38,323 bases of DNA. It comes from Prevotella sp. (lineage in GTDB: Bacteria > Bacteroidota > Bacteroidia > Bacteroidales > Bacteroidaceae). The notes under the pieces were generated by a model, which worked only from the letters and a program-made list of their open reading frames with translations, ran no database searches and was not told the origin of the DNA. How positions within the stretch are numbered: position 1 is the first letter of the stretch; each line of letters starts with the position of its first letter. The stretch is taken from assembly GCA_017524385.1 (NCBI GenBank), contig JAFWSS010000122.1:1-38323 (forward strand), written 5' to 3'. Below are positions 1-7,633 of this stretch, in pieces. The position numbers and the translations under genes are program-made.

Positions 1-559
1 GCTTGATGGTTTTGAGCACGAAGGTGTCGACCACCTCCTTGTCATCGTTCCAATAGAGGCTTTTCTCCTCGAGCAACGCGTCGAGGTCGGCGTTGTCTTG
101 TATGATGGTTTTGTAGAGTTTTCTCCACACCTCCCTGTCGGCCTCGTAAGAGTCCTCCTCATCTGCCATGTAATCCTGGTAGATTTGGCTTTGCTCCACG
201 ATGTTGCATAGTTTTCTGACATACTCGATGTCCTCTGCCCATGAGAGTTTTTGCTCATCAGCGAAATCAAGGAGCATGAGGTTGTCTTCCAGTTGCCTAG
301 CAAACCTATTATCCACGAACTTAGTGCTTGGCGGCTCTGTCCCTTCTCTTCCGGCCCTAGTCGTTGCCACTTCCACGCGATGTCTCATCTCCTTGGAGAC
401 AGCGACGACGAGCATCAGCATATAGTTGTAGAGCGAATATGCCATGGACAGGCTGTAAATCAATTCGTTCTCAGCCTTGGTAAGGTTATTGCTTCCATTC
501 TGATAGTATGCGTAGGTTAACTGTACGATTTTAATTCTTATTAATTCCCTGTTTATCAT
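1..559 (-). CDS. nusB: Transcription antitermination factor NusB, partial (C-terminus beyond window)
   Basis: This is an open frame on the minus strand from an ATG at 557-559 to the left edge, with 186 codons visible and no stop. The N-terminus reads MINRELIRIKIVQLTYAYYQ and the last visible part LYWNDDKEVVDTFVLKTIK; both are characteristic of the long NusB proteins of Bacteroidetes. NusB binds boxA RNA with NusE (S10) and helps RNA polymerase read through rRNA operons. The frame is diverged from rplY and has its own promoter at 612-644. The C-terminal RNA-binding helices are only partly seen because the window ends. Identification rests on sequence recall and is strong; the full length is unknown. 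Confidence 0.88.
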   Translation of the reverse strand, partial: MINRELIRIKIVQLTYAYYQNGSNNLTKAENELIYSLSMAYSLYNYMLMLVVAVSKEMRHRVEVATTRAGREGTEPPSTKFVDNRFARQLEDNLMLLDFADEQKLSWAEDIEYVRKLCNIVEQSQIYQDYMADEEDSYEADREVWRKLYKTIIQDNADLDALLEEKSLYWNDDKEVVDTFVLKTIK

Positions 560-611
560 ATGAAAATGAGAAATTTGACGTTTGCGTGTTTTACGTTTTA
601 CGAAACAATGA

Positions 612-644
612 TGCAAAAATAAGGTTTTTTCGCGTTATTTGCAA
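612..644 (-). promoter_or_regulatory. Promoter of nusB
   Basis: On the minus strand a TATTTTTGCA element (612-621) fits the Bacteroidetes -7 box TAnnTTTG. A TTG (642-644) lies 20 nt upstream as the -33 box. It is 53 nt upstream of the nusB start. Confidence 0.6.
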
Positions 645-698
645 GAAATCTGCGCAAAATATGGTACTTTTTTGTATTTTTTCATCATTTGCTTTCCA

Positions 699-726
699 TT
701 GTTCGAAAATATTTGATTACCTTTGC
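699..726 (+). promoter_or_regulatory. Promoter of rplY-pth-hslR
   Basis: TACCTTTGC at 718-726 matches the -7 box, and TTG at 699-701 lies 16 nt upstream. The spacer is slightly short. The leader to the rplY start is about 90 nt. Confidence 0.55.
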
Positions 727-821
727 ACCGCTTTTTTGCACACCTACGCACTAAAAGTATCGTGTGATGGTGAATTAAGCAATTCAATCACTTAATTTAG
801 AGTAACACAAAATTCAAGGAA

Positions 822-1436
822 ATGAAAGAAATTAGTTTGAAAGGCCAGAAGCGTACCGACACCGGCAAGAAGGCCACGAAGCAATTGCGTAAGAACGGTT
901 TTGTGCCTTGCAACCTTTATGGTGAGTCCAAGGACGAGAATGGCAAGCCCAAGGCCATGCCATTCGCTGTTGCCGTAGCCGACCTTCGCAAGGTGATCTA
1001 CACCCCTCATGTTTATGTTATCAATCTCGACATCGACGGCGAGACACACACCGCCGTGATGAAGGAGTTGCAGTTCCACCCCACCACCGATGCCTGCTTG
1101 CACATCGACTTCTACGAGATCAATGAGGAGAAGCCTTTGACCATCGGTATTCCCGTCCATCTCGTTGGCCTTGCCCAAGGTATCCGCGACGGTGGCCGTA
1201 TGAACCTCTCCATCCGCAAAATCGAGGTTACCGCTCCCTACCGCCAGATTCCCGAGCAGCTCGACATCGATGTCACCCATCTTCGCATAGGCAAGAGCAT
1301 CAAGGTAGGTGAACTGAAATTCGAGGGTCTTGAGTTCGCCACAAGCAAGGAAGTTGTGGTATGCTCCGTGAAGATGACCCGTGCCGCTTCGAAGGCTGCC
1401 GCTTCAGAGACCGAAGAGGAAGGTGCCGAGGAGTAA
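822..1436 (+). CDS. rplY: 50S ribosomal protein L25 / general stress protein Ctc
   Basis: This 204-aa protein is L25 of the long Ctc type. It has an N-terminal 5S rRNA-binding barrel of about 95 residues (MKEISLKGQKRTDTGKKATK at the start, then the LYG turn near residue 37). A C-terminal beta domain follows, and then an acidic tail ending ETEEEGAEE. It sits in the large subunit at the 5S rRNA. The ATG at 822 follows an A/G-rich AAGGAA with no true Shine-Dalgarno, as usual in this phylum. It is first in an rplY-pth-hslR operon and lies 38 nt before pth; all three genes have translation-related roles. The acidic tail is common in Bacteroidetes L25. Confidence 0.93.
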   Translation: MKEISLKGQKRTDTGKKATKQLRKNGFVPCNLYGESKDENGKPKAMPFAVAVADLRKVIYTPHVYVINLDIDGETHTAVMKELQFHPTTDACLHIDFYEINEEKPLTIGIPVHLVGLAQGIRDGGRMNLSIRKIEVTAPYRQIPEQLDIDVTHLRIGKSIKVGELKFEGLEFATSKEVVVCSVKMTRAASKAAASETEEEGAEE

Positions 1437-1474
1437 TCTCCCCCGTGCATTGAGCATGGAAAAGAAGAAGAGCA

Positions 1475-2086
1475 ATGGACAAATACCTGATTGTGGGTTT
1501 GGGCAACCCTGGTGTGGAATATGCTGAGACCCGTCACAACATAGGTTACATGGTATTGGACGCCTTCGCCAAGGCGTCCAATATTGTTTTCGACGACCGC
1601 CGTTACGGCTACGTGGCCGAGACCTCCTTGAAAGGGCGCAAGCTCTACCTGCTGAAGCCCACCACCTACATGAACCTCAGCGGCAATGCCGTTCGCTATT
1701 GGTTGAACAAGGAGAACATCGACGAGTCACGCTTGTTGGTGGTGGTCGACGACATCTCACTTCCCCTCGGCGCTCTGCGCCTGAAGGCCAGCGGCAGTGC
1801 CGGCACCCACAACGGTCTGGGCCACATCCAGCAACTCATCGGGCAGCAATACGCCCGCCTCCGTGTGGGCATCGGCAACGACTTCCCTCGCGGCAGCCAG
1901 GTGGACTATGTCTTGGGGTGTTTCAGCGACGAGGAACGCGAATTTCTCCAACCCAGCATCGACACCGCCGGAGACATCATCAAGAGTTTCGTGCTTGCAG
2001 GTGTCAACATCACGATGAACCAATACAACAAGCGCAAGCTTTCCCCTCCACCACCATCATCCGAGACAAGCAATGAACAGCAATGA
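1475..2086 (+). CDS. pth: Peptidyl-tRNA hydrolase
   Basis: This 203-aa cytoplasmic enzyme frees tRNA from peptidyl-tRNA dropped by ribosomes. Expected active-site residues are present: Asn11 in GLGNPG, catalytic His21 in TRHNIG, Asn67 in TYMNLSG and Asp93 in VVVDDISLP. The loop [12 protein letters not shown] is also intact. The length matches the family (about 190-200) with a short Ser/Pro-rich tail. The ATG at 1475 gives the canonical [10 protein letters not shown] start; the ATG 20 bases upstream is out of frame. The last 14 nt overlap the start of hslR, which suggests translational coupling. Confidence 0.95.
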   Translation: MDKYLIVGLGNPGVEYAETRHNIGYMVLDAFAKASNIVFDDRRYGYVAETSLKGRKLYLLKPTTYMNLSGNAVRYWLNKENIDESRLLVVVDDISLPLGALRLKASGSAGTHNGLGHIQQLIGQQYARLRVGIGNDFPRGSQVDYVLGCFSDEEREFLQPSIDTAGDIIKSFVLAGVNITMNQYNKRKLSPPPPSSETSNEQQ

Positions 2087-2495
2087 GGCAAGGATAGACA
2101 AATGGCTGTGGGCAGCCCGCATCTTCAAGACGCGCTCGATAGCAGCCGATGCCTGCAAGAACGGCCGTGTGACCATTGGCGGAATGAACGTCAAGCCTTC
2201 CCGTCCCGTCAAGGTGGGCGAGGTGATTGACGTGAAGAAGCCCCCTGTGACCTACTCTTTCCGCATCCTGAAATGCATAGAGAACCGTGTAGGCGCGAAG
2301 CTCATCCCCGAGGTATATGAGAATGTGACCGACCCGAAACAATACGAGATTTTGGAAATGAGCCGCATCAGCGGCTTTGTAGACCGTGCCCGGGGCACTG
2401 GTCGCCCGACGAAGAAAGACCGTCGCCAAATGGAAGCATTTGTAGAGCCTACGCTCTTCGGCTTCTTTGACGAGGACGAAGAAGATGAAGAGTGA
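2073..2495 (+). CDS. hslR: S4-domain RNA-binding protein, Hsp15 family
   Basis: This 140-aa protein has an N-terminal S4 domain (residues about 6-65: [20 protein letters not shown], then NGRVTIGG and VKVGEVIDV). A basic stretch follows ([11 protein letters not shown]), and the tail is acidic, ending DEDEEDEE. Hsp15 proteins bind stalled 50S subunits that carry peptidyl-tRNA, which fits its coupling to pth with a 14-nt overlap. It is the last gene of the operon and the terminator begins 5 nt after its stop. Family assignment is firm; the precise role in this phylum is inferred. Confidence 0.88.
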   Translation: MNSNEARIDKWLWAARIFKTRSIAADACKNGRVTIGGMNVKPSRPVKVGEVIDVKKPPVTYSFRILKCIENRVGAKLIPEVYENVTDPKQYEILEMSRISGFVDRARGTGRPTKKDRRQMEAFVEPTLFGFFDEDEEDEE

Positions 2496-2500
2496 GCTCA

Positions 2501-2550
2501 CCATCATAAAAAAACCGGCCATCGATTGATGGCCGGTTTTTTTATGATGG
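2501..2550. terminator. Bidirectional terminator, 23-bp perfect palindrome
   Basis: Positions 2501-2523 and 2528-2550 are perfect inverted repeats with a 4-nt loop (GATT). The core is ACCGGCCATC/GATGGCCGGT. An A-run enters the stem and a T-run leaves it, so it can act in both directions, ending rplY-pth-hslR on the plus strand. Confidence 0.85.
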
Positions 2551-2722
2551 AGTTAAGAAGTTAAAGACATTATGGTTTTTATGATGAAGTCAAGAAGTTA
2601 AAGAAGTTATCGCTTCGCTCGAAGTTAAAGACATTAGCCTTGCTGAGTTTGGAACTAATGTCTCTAACTTCTCTAACTTCTTTAACTTCTCTTACTTCTT
2701 AACTTTTCTAACTTCTCTTACT
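2551..2722. repeat. Degenerate GAAGTTAAAG repeats in inverted arrangement
   Basis: The left half holds repeated AGTTAAGAAGTTAAAG-like units, and the right half holds their reverse complement (CTAACTTCTTTAACTTC). The core is an inverted repeat of 17 bp with one mismatch (2621-2637 with 2655-2671, loop 17 nt). The patch fills the gap between the terminator and the end of the outer-membrane gene. No coding is seen. Confidence 0.7.
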
Positions 2723-2738
2723 AAGCTATTCGGAGTGA

Positions 2739-5700
2739 TCAGAATGGACGTCCGCCGCCGAAGCCGCCGCCACCGAAGCCGCCGCCGAAGCCGCCACCTC
2801 CACCGAAGCCGCCGGGACGACCACCACCGGGCATGCCACCACCGGGACGGCCACCGCCGTTACCACCGGGACGACCACCACCTGGAGGCATTCCCATACC
2901 TGGCATCATGCCGGGCATCATGCCGGGCATCGGGCTTTGTTGCCTTGCCTGCCTGCCACCGAATGCATTGAAACGGTAGATGACGTGCAACATGGCGTAG
3001 CTGTTGATGGAGTTGTATTCCGTATCACTCCTCTGCATAGCGTTGATGACGCGGGAGAAGCTGCTCTGCTGGTGGAGGATGTCATAGAGTTGTAGACTGA
3101 CGGTCAGAGCCTTTCCCTTGAGGAAGCCATGGCTCACCTGTGCGTTCCACAACAACTCGTCGTTGTTCATTGATTCATCGTTGTAACCTCTACGTGAGTT
3201 CATGCTGATGCCAGAGGAGATACTTGTGCCCCAAGGCATGTAGAGGTTGACATTGACGCCATAGGAGAACATCCAAGTGTCGAGGTCGCTGTTGCTCTGC
3301 AACTTGTTGCGTGCATGTGTATAGGTGAGCGAACCGTTGGGTTCCACCTCCAACCAGGAGTTGCGATATGACAGTGAGAGTCGCTCCATCACCGTGGTTG
3401 TGCGTGTGGTGTTCTTCCTGTTCACGTTATCCAAGAAGAGGTAGCTCACATTGTTGGCATAATTCAGGTTGGTGAAGGTGTTGATGTTCCAATAACCTAC
3501 GCTGTCAAGAGCGGTGTTGAACATAAAGGCAGAATTGACGTTCCAGTTGCCGTTGATGTTCTCCGGTCGTGTGATTCGTCCACCAGTCTTTTCGTTGTAA
3601 GTCACCATGTTGCTGATGTTGTTGCGTGTGGAGCTGAAGTTGACGAACGACATGATCGACTGCTGGTGAGCTTGGATATAAGTATTGTAGAAGAGCTGGA
3701 AGCTGTTGGTGAACGAGGGTTTCAGTCCGGGGTTACCCTTTGTGATGTTCATCGGGTTGCTGTCGTCGGTGATGTCGAGCAGGTCGGAGATATTGGGTTG
3801 AGATGTCGTACCACGATATTGTATGCGGAGGTTGCTCAACTGATTGAAACGATAGCGGAAGTCGAGAGTCGGCGACATATTGGTGACGTTCCTGACAGTG
3901 TCGGCATAGATGCCCTGATAGTCCTGAATATAATGTGAGCGGAGTGGTTGCACCATGAATCCGGCGTTGAGTTGGAACTTGGGTTGAATCCAACGATAAG
4001 TGAGTTGGATGTCGTGAGTGTAGTTGGTGTATTCGGAATAACGGCTCAGGTTCTTGTCTTCGTATTTCTCGAGCGGATCGACCAGTCTGGAGAGGTATGG
4101 GTCCCAAGTGCGGTATTTTGGCACGATGCTGGCGAAATCCGTTCCTGGACGAAGGCCTCCATCGGTGAAGTCAAAGGTGGAGCGGTCGCTCTCGTTCAAG
4201 CTGTAGCTGTATTTGTAGCTCAACTGCAGGAACATGGTTCGAGCGATGGGCTCTGTGTAAGTGGTCTGCAGTGAGTAGCCTTTCCTTGTGCTCGGTGTGA
4301 GGCTGTATCTGTTGGTCCTGGTTGCTGGCATATAAGTGGAATCAAGGCCCAGCTGATAATAATTCACCCTGTTGATGGCAAAGCTGGTGTTGTCGTTGTC
4401 ACTGTAGTTGCCATCTACTCTGAGTGTGACATTGCGTCCGAAGTTGTTGAGTTTGCGGTTGAACTGCAACATACCGTTGAGCGATTTCGACTCGCCATAG
4501 GAGAGGTTGATTGTTCTCTGGTCATTGACAATGATGCCATTTTTCTCAAGCACAGCCAATTCCAGGGAGTCAAGCGGATTTTCCACATAGTTGTAGGGGT
4601 CCTCGTTGAATGTGGCCGACCTGTTGTTCTGGTTGCCGTCGTTCGATGAAATGGTAAAGTTGGGTCTGAACATGATGTTGGTCATGGAGTCTGGCATCCA
4701 TTCCACGCGCATCTGTCCGTTCCACGAGTTGCGGCGTGTGTAGTTCTGGTTGATGCTGTTAGAGAAACTCTTCGTACCCACGAAGTTCTCCACCGACTGC
4801 TTTGAGAGGACGTCACCATCACCGTGGTTCCACCTGACACTGGCATCCATCTCCAGTTTGTCGGTATCCTCGTAGTTGAAGTTGAGGCCAATCATCTTGT
4901 TGGAATTGCGACCTCCGCCGCCCATTCCTCCCATTCCGCCCATACCTCCACGGAATCCACCGCCACCACCGGGGAATCCCTGGTCGTTGACGTTGTTGGC
5001 GCTTCCCATGAGCATGATCCTATACTTGTCTTTGAAGAGGGCGCCCATCACGCGCTCAGCATAGCGTCCTTTCGTACCTATTCCGAGGTCGAAATTGCCG
5101 AAGAAGCCCTTGTTCATGCCGGCCTTGAGTCCGAAGTCGAGAACGGTCTGCTCTTCGCCATCGTCGATGCCGGTGATGCGTGCGAGGTCGCTCCTCTCGT
5201 CGTATGCCTTGATACGGTCGACAATCGAGGTGGGGAGGTTCTTCAATGCAGTCTGTGTGTCGCCTGTCATGAACTCCTTGCCATCGACAAGGATTTTCTT
5301 CACCTGCTTGCCGTTGATGGTGATTTTTCCATCGTCATCGACTTGTGCACCAGGCAGTTTTCTCACCAATTCCTCAACGACGGAGCCTTCTGGCACACGG
5401 TATGCAGCGGAATTGTAGACGAAGGTGTCTTCCTTCACCACCACCTTTGCGGCCATACCAGTCGCCACCACTTCCTTCAGCATGATGGCATCGGCTTTGA
5501 GGCTGAGAGTGCCGGCATCCAAATCCTTGCCACTTTGCACGGCAACATCCTTTGCTAAAGTGACGTAACCGATGCTGGTGATTTTGAGGATATAGTTTCC
5601 CGGATCCTCAACGGGAAGGTTGAAATTACCTTCGTCATCAGACAAGACTCCAGTGACGTAAGTGGAATCTTTTTTCAGGAGTTGCAAGGTGGCTTGTATC

Positions 5701-5810
5701 ACGCCTTCCTTGGTATCCTTGTCCACGACACGCCCCGTGATGGCCTGCTGTGCCGTGGCGGTGGCTGAAAAGCAAAGCCACAACATTAAACCTGTTAATA
5801 CATTCTTCAT
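2739..5810 (-). CDS. Outer-membrane beta-barrel protein with carboxypeptidase-like N-domain
   Basis: This 1023-aa protein starts MKNVLTGLMLWLCFSATATA, a signal peptide cut before QQAITGRVVD. An upstream ATG (5855) would put 15 residues before it and is less likely. Residues about 22-100 are a CarboxypepD_reg-like fold. Residues about 118-180 resemble the plug region (EELVRKLPGAQVDDDGKITI, then VDGKEFMTGD). The rest is a many-stranded barrel of the OMP_b-brl_3 / TonB-receptor-like type. Two Gly-rich inserts stand out: a GGMGGMGG stretch near residues 275-300, and a C-terminal tail of about 65 residues of PGMMPGM and GGGRPGG units. The protein ends in RPF, and a terminal Phe is typical of barrel assembly signals. 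No SusD-type partner is adjacent. The substrate is unknown. Confidence 0.85.
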   Translation of the reverse strand: MKNVLTGLMLWLCFSATATAQQAITGRVVDKDTKEGVIQATLQLLKKDSTYVTGVLSDDEGNFNLPVEDPGNYILKITSIGYVTLAKDVAVQSGKDLDAGTLSLKADAIMLKEVVATGMAAKVVVKEDTFVYNSAAYRVPEGSVVEELVRKLPGAQVDDDGKITINGKQVKKILVDGKEFMTGDTQTALKNLPTSIVDRIKAYDERSDLARITGIDDGEEQTVLDFGLKAGMNKGFFGNFDLGIGTKGRYAERVMGALFKDKYRIMLMGSANNVNDQGFPGGGGGFRGGMGGMGGMGGGGRNSNKMIGLNFNYEDTDKLEMDASVRWNHGDGDVLSKQSVENFVGTKSFSNSINQNYTRRNSWNGQMRVEWMPDSMTNIMFRPNFTISSNDGNQNNRSATFNEDPYNYVENPLDSLELAVLEKNGIIVNDQRTINLSYGESKSLNGMLQFNRKLNNFGRNVTLRVDGNYSDNDNTSFAINRVNYYQLGLDSTYMPATRTNRYSLTPSTRKGYSLQTTYTEPIARTMFLQLSYKYSYSLNESDRSTFDFTDGGLRPGTDFASIVPKYRTWDPYLSRLVDPLEKYEDKNLSRYSEYTNYTHDIQLTYRWIQPKFQLNAGFMVQPLRSHYIQDYQGIYADTVRNVTNMSPTLDFRYRFNQLSNLRIQYRGTTSQPNISDLLDITDDSNPMNITKGNPGLKPSFTNSFQLFYNTYIQAHQQSIMSFVNFSSTRNNISNMVTYNEKTGGRITRPENINGNWNVNSAFMFNTALDSVGYWNINTFTNLNYANNVSYLFLDNVNRKNTTRTTTVMERLSLSYRNSWLEVEPNGSLTYTHARNKLQSNSDLDTWMFSYGVNVNLYMPWGTSISSGISMNSRRGYNDESMNNDELLWNAQVSHGFLKGKALTVSLQLYDILHQQSSFSRVINAMQRSDTEYNSINSYAMLHVIYRFNAFGGRQARQQSPMPGMMPGMMPGMGMPPGGGRPGGNGGGRPGGGMPGGGRPGGFGGGGGFGGGFGGGGFGGGRPF

Positions 5811-6025
5811 CTTTATACCTTGGAAAAAATGCTTAGGGCATCCATTTGCCCTCAAAAATGATTATTGATAGATAATTGATAATTGTTAGTTGTCATTTTG
5901 ACGTTTATTCACAGCCAAAGTTTAAAGGTGATGGAAAAAAACACGTCGTTCGAAGAAAAAAGCATGGCCATGGTCTTTGGGCGTGGAAAAACAAAGTTCC
6001 ATTCCCCTCATGCCTTTTCTTGATA

Positions 6026-6053
6026 CAAAAGTATGCAACCTCTTGAAAAACAA
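6026..6053 (-). promoter_or_regulatory. Candidate promoter of the outer-membrane barrel gene
   Basis: Minus strand: TACTTTTG (6026-6033) is a -7 box, with TTG (6051-6053) 17 nt upstream. It implies a leader of about 210 nt, which is long, so a nearer promoter may have been missed. The stretch 5811-6099 shows no gene. Confidence 0.4.
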
Positions 6054-6099
6054 GCAAGAAAAGCCAGGCAAGGAATGAAGGAAATGAGCAGTAAAAACG

Positions 6100-6213
6100 G
6101 TTTTCACCTGTGGTGATGCGGATGTTGCTGCCGCAGTTGTCGATGGTGACCGTGCCGAAGAGATGGCCGATGAGTCCGCCAGCATGGTCGTGGTCGGTGG
6201 CCAGCCGGTCCGA
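6100..6213 (-). pseudogene. Relic of a GLUG-motif surface protein
   Basis: A minus-strand frame beginning just after a TAG (6214-6216) reads LATDHDHAGGLIGHLFGTVT followed by IDNCGSNIRIT. The pattern GGLIG..xGTVxIxNC fits the GLUG repeat of large bacterial surface proteins. There is no start codon and no second repeat, and the homology-like part stops after about 38 codons. It appears to be a fragment left by deletion or recombination, wedged 11 nt after the phosphatase stop codon. The call is by pattern only. Confidence 0.4.
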
Positions 6214-6227
6214 CTAGGAAATGGTTA

Positions 6228-7073
6228 CTATTGGCTTACTTTTTCCCCGTTTTTGATCACGATGCCGTTTGTCTTCTCTGAAGCTGGGACACCATTGATG
6301 TTGTAGATCTGTGCGGAAGACGAGGGAGTAGGTCTAAGTTCCATGATGGCAGCCTGGCCTTCAGAGAGTCTCTGATATTCCTCGCGGGCGGCGGCCATGT
6401 CGCTCATGAACTCTGCACAGGTGTGAAGACGAGCATAGACACCTGCGGCCATGAGTCGCGAGGCATTGACGTCACTCTGCCAGTGATATCCTGTAATGAC
6501 ACGGCTCTGTCCCCATTCGTATCCTAATTTCAGGATGTCGTTCTGGTGATCGGGGTTCACTTCACAAAGCACCAATGCCAACCCCCATCCTCTTATGGTG
6601 TGTCCTGAAGGATAAGACCCTATATTTCGTTCTCTTTCTTCATCCCATGGGATGGATGTGGGTTCGTTGAAACGAACGTATGGACGCTTCCGTCGAAAGG
6701 TTGCCTTGGGTTTTGTGACGCTGAGACGGAAGGTGGGTATGGAACGTGCGATTAATTTGAAAATGGCAGGGGTTTCATCCTCTGAGATGGTCATGCCAAA
6801 TGGAACGCTGAAGAATTCTGCCATCTCTGTGGCGCTTGTCACCCAGTGCTCAGTGGCCTCCACTCCCCGTTGTGTGTTGCGTATGCTCTTGCCCCACATG
6901 TATTGGGTAATGTCATAGACAAACTGTGTAGAGGTCGTGTCAGGAGGTTCGGGCAGCCATTCCACGCCATTGGGAAGTTCGTCTTCTACTAAATAGACAG
7001 GGTAGTTGTCTTGTGCCTGGGTGGTTGTGACGACCGCCATGAAGATAAGGATGATGGACAAAAATTTTTTCAT
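6228..7073 (-). CDS. Exported class A acid phosphatase (PAP2 superfamily)
   Basis: This 281-aa protein starts at the ATG at 7071-7073, which gives the signal peptide MKKFLSIILIFMAVVTTTQA. The longer frame to 7169 adds 32 residues without a purpose. All three PAP2 motifs are present in order: K123-x6-R130P131 (KATFRRKRP), PSGH at 155-158, and S190R-x5-H197-x3-D201 (SRVITGYHWQSD). PSGH with SR-x5-H-x3-D is the catalytic set that forms a phospho-histidine. The spacing fits periplasmic class A non-specific acid phosphatases (PhoN-like). The C-terminus, IYNINGVPASEKTNGIVIKN, resembles the IYDIQGRRV..GLYIVNGKK tail of the 9043-10818 protein and is extra to the phosphatase fold. A promoter lies at 7135-7169. 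Confidence 0.88.
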   Translation of the reverse strand: MKKFLSIILIFMAVVTTTQAQDNYPVYLVEDELPNGVEWLPEPPDTTSTQFVYDITQYMWGKSIRNTQRGVEATEHWVTSATEMAEFFSVPFGMTISEDETPAIFKLIARSIPTFRLSVTKPKATFRRKRPYVRFNEPTSIPWDEERERNIGSYPSGHTIRGWGLALVLCEVNPDHQNDILKLGYEWGQSRVITGYHWQSDVNASRLMAAGVYARLHTCAEFMSDMAAAREEYQRLSEGQAAIMELRPTPSSSAQIYNINGVPASEKTNGIVIKNGEKVSQ

Positions 7074-7134
7074 AAAAACTACTCTATATGATATGATATT
7101 TCTGGGAAAAGAATTATGCTGCATTTCTTTTCTT

Positions 7135-7169
7135 TGCAAAAATACGATTTTTATGTTTCCTACGTGCAA
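7135..7169 (-). promoter_or_regulatory. Promoter of the acid phosphatase gene
   Basis: Minus strand: TATTTTTGCA (7135-7144) is a -7 box, with TTG (7167-7169) 22 nt upstream. It lies 61 nt before the chosen start, which supports the shorter reading frame. Confidence 0.5.
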
Positions 7170-7251
7170 AAAGTTGAATATTCCTGCATTTTTTTCTTTT
7201 TTCGCAATTAGGATGTCCTATTTGTTGTATCAACTTTTAATCAAAGACCCC

Positions 7252-7478
7252 ACCTTTGGCTTCGCGAAGGTACTCCCGCTCGGAAAAACTCAAATAAATT
7301 CGGCTTTCCACTCGCTTATTCGTACCTTTGGCTTCGCCGAAGGTACTCCCGCTCGGAAAAACTCAAATAAATTTGGCTTTCCACTCGCTTATGCGTACCT
7401 TTGGCTTCGCCGAAGGTACTTCCGCTCGGAAAAACTCAAATAAATTTGGCTTTCCACTCGCTTATGCGTACCTTTGCA
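7252..7478 (+). repeat. Tandem 73-bp promoter-bearing repeats (3 units plus a fourth start)
   Basis: Units start at 7252, 7324, 7397 and 7470 (spacing 72, 73, 73). Each unit contains an ACCTTTG -7-like box, a hairpin (for example 7322-7346 and 7395-7419, GTACCTTTGGC / GCCGAAGGTAC), then TCCCGCTCGGAAAAA, an AT-rich part and CTTTCCACTCG. Units 2 to 4 are preceded by a -33-like TTTGG or TTCGG about 20 nt upstream. The array lies upstream of aroB. ORFs through it are by-products of the repeat. Confidence 0.85.
7445..7478 (+). promoter_or_regulatory. Proximal promoter of aroB
   Basis: TTTG (7445-7448), a 20-nt spacer, then TACCTTTGCA (7469-7478). It is the best match of the tandem set, because the repeat breaks from GGCTTCG to CATGCAGG right after the box. 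The leader to aroB is about 150 nt with a small CCCTT/AAGGG hairpin near 7500. No known riboswitch was recognised. Confidence 0.65.
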
Positions 7479-7633
7479 TGCAGGAATCCCCACTCGTCCC
7501 TTTTATAAGGGCATCACTCAAGCGAAAGCGGCATCCCAGACAAATGTATGTCATATTATATAATGTGTCATACAAGAACGGAATGAAAGGTATGTTATGT
7601 TATTTATAAGGTATAGAATGTAAAGAGAGAAAA

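Noticed and set aside
2735-2971. Plus-strand 78-codon Arg/His-rich frame
   Set aside because: It is antisense to the Gly-rich tail of the outer-membrane protein; the composition follows from that.
5811-5855. Upstream ATG adding 15 residues to the outer-membrane protein
   Set aside because: The inner ATG at 5810 gives a standard signal peptide directly; the added residues would spoil it.
5922-6185. 87-codon minus-strand frame starting MLADSSAISS
   Set aside because: It overlaps the GLUG relic in another frame, has low-complexity Ser/Ala content, and runs into the leader of the outer-membrane gene. There is no sign of a real protein.
7252-7478. CRISPR array
   Set aside because: Whole 73-bp units repeat, with no unique spacers between short repeats, and there are no cas genes.
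7006-7609. Plus-strand frames of 145 and 93 codons through the 73-bp repeats
   Set aside because: Their repeated peptide (GKTQINSAFHSL, SARKNSNKFGFPL) is just the translation of the promoter repeats, and 73 is not a multiple of 3, so the frame shifts at each unit.
7479-7633. Riboswitch in the aroB leader
   Set aside because: The leader is long and has one small hairpin, but no conserved riboswitch core could be recognised.
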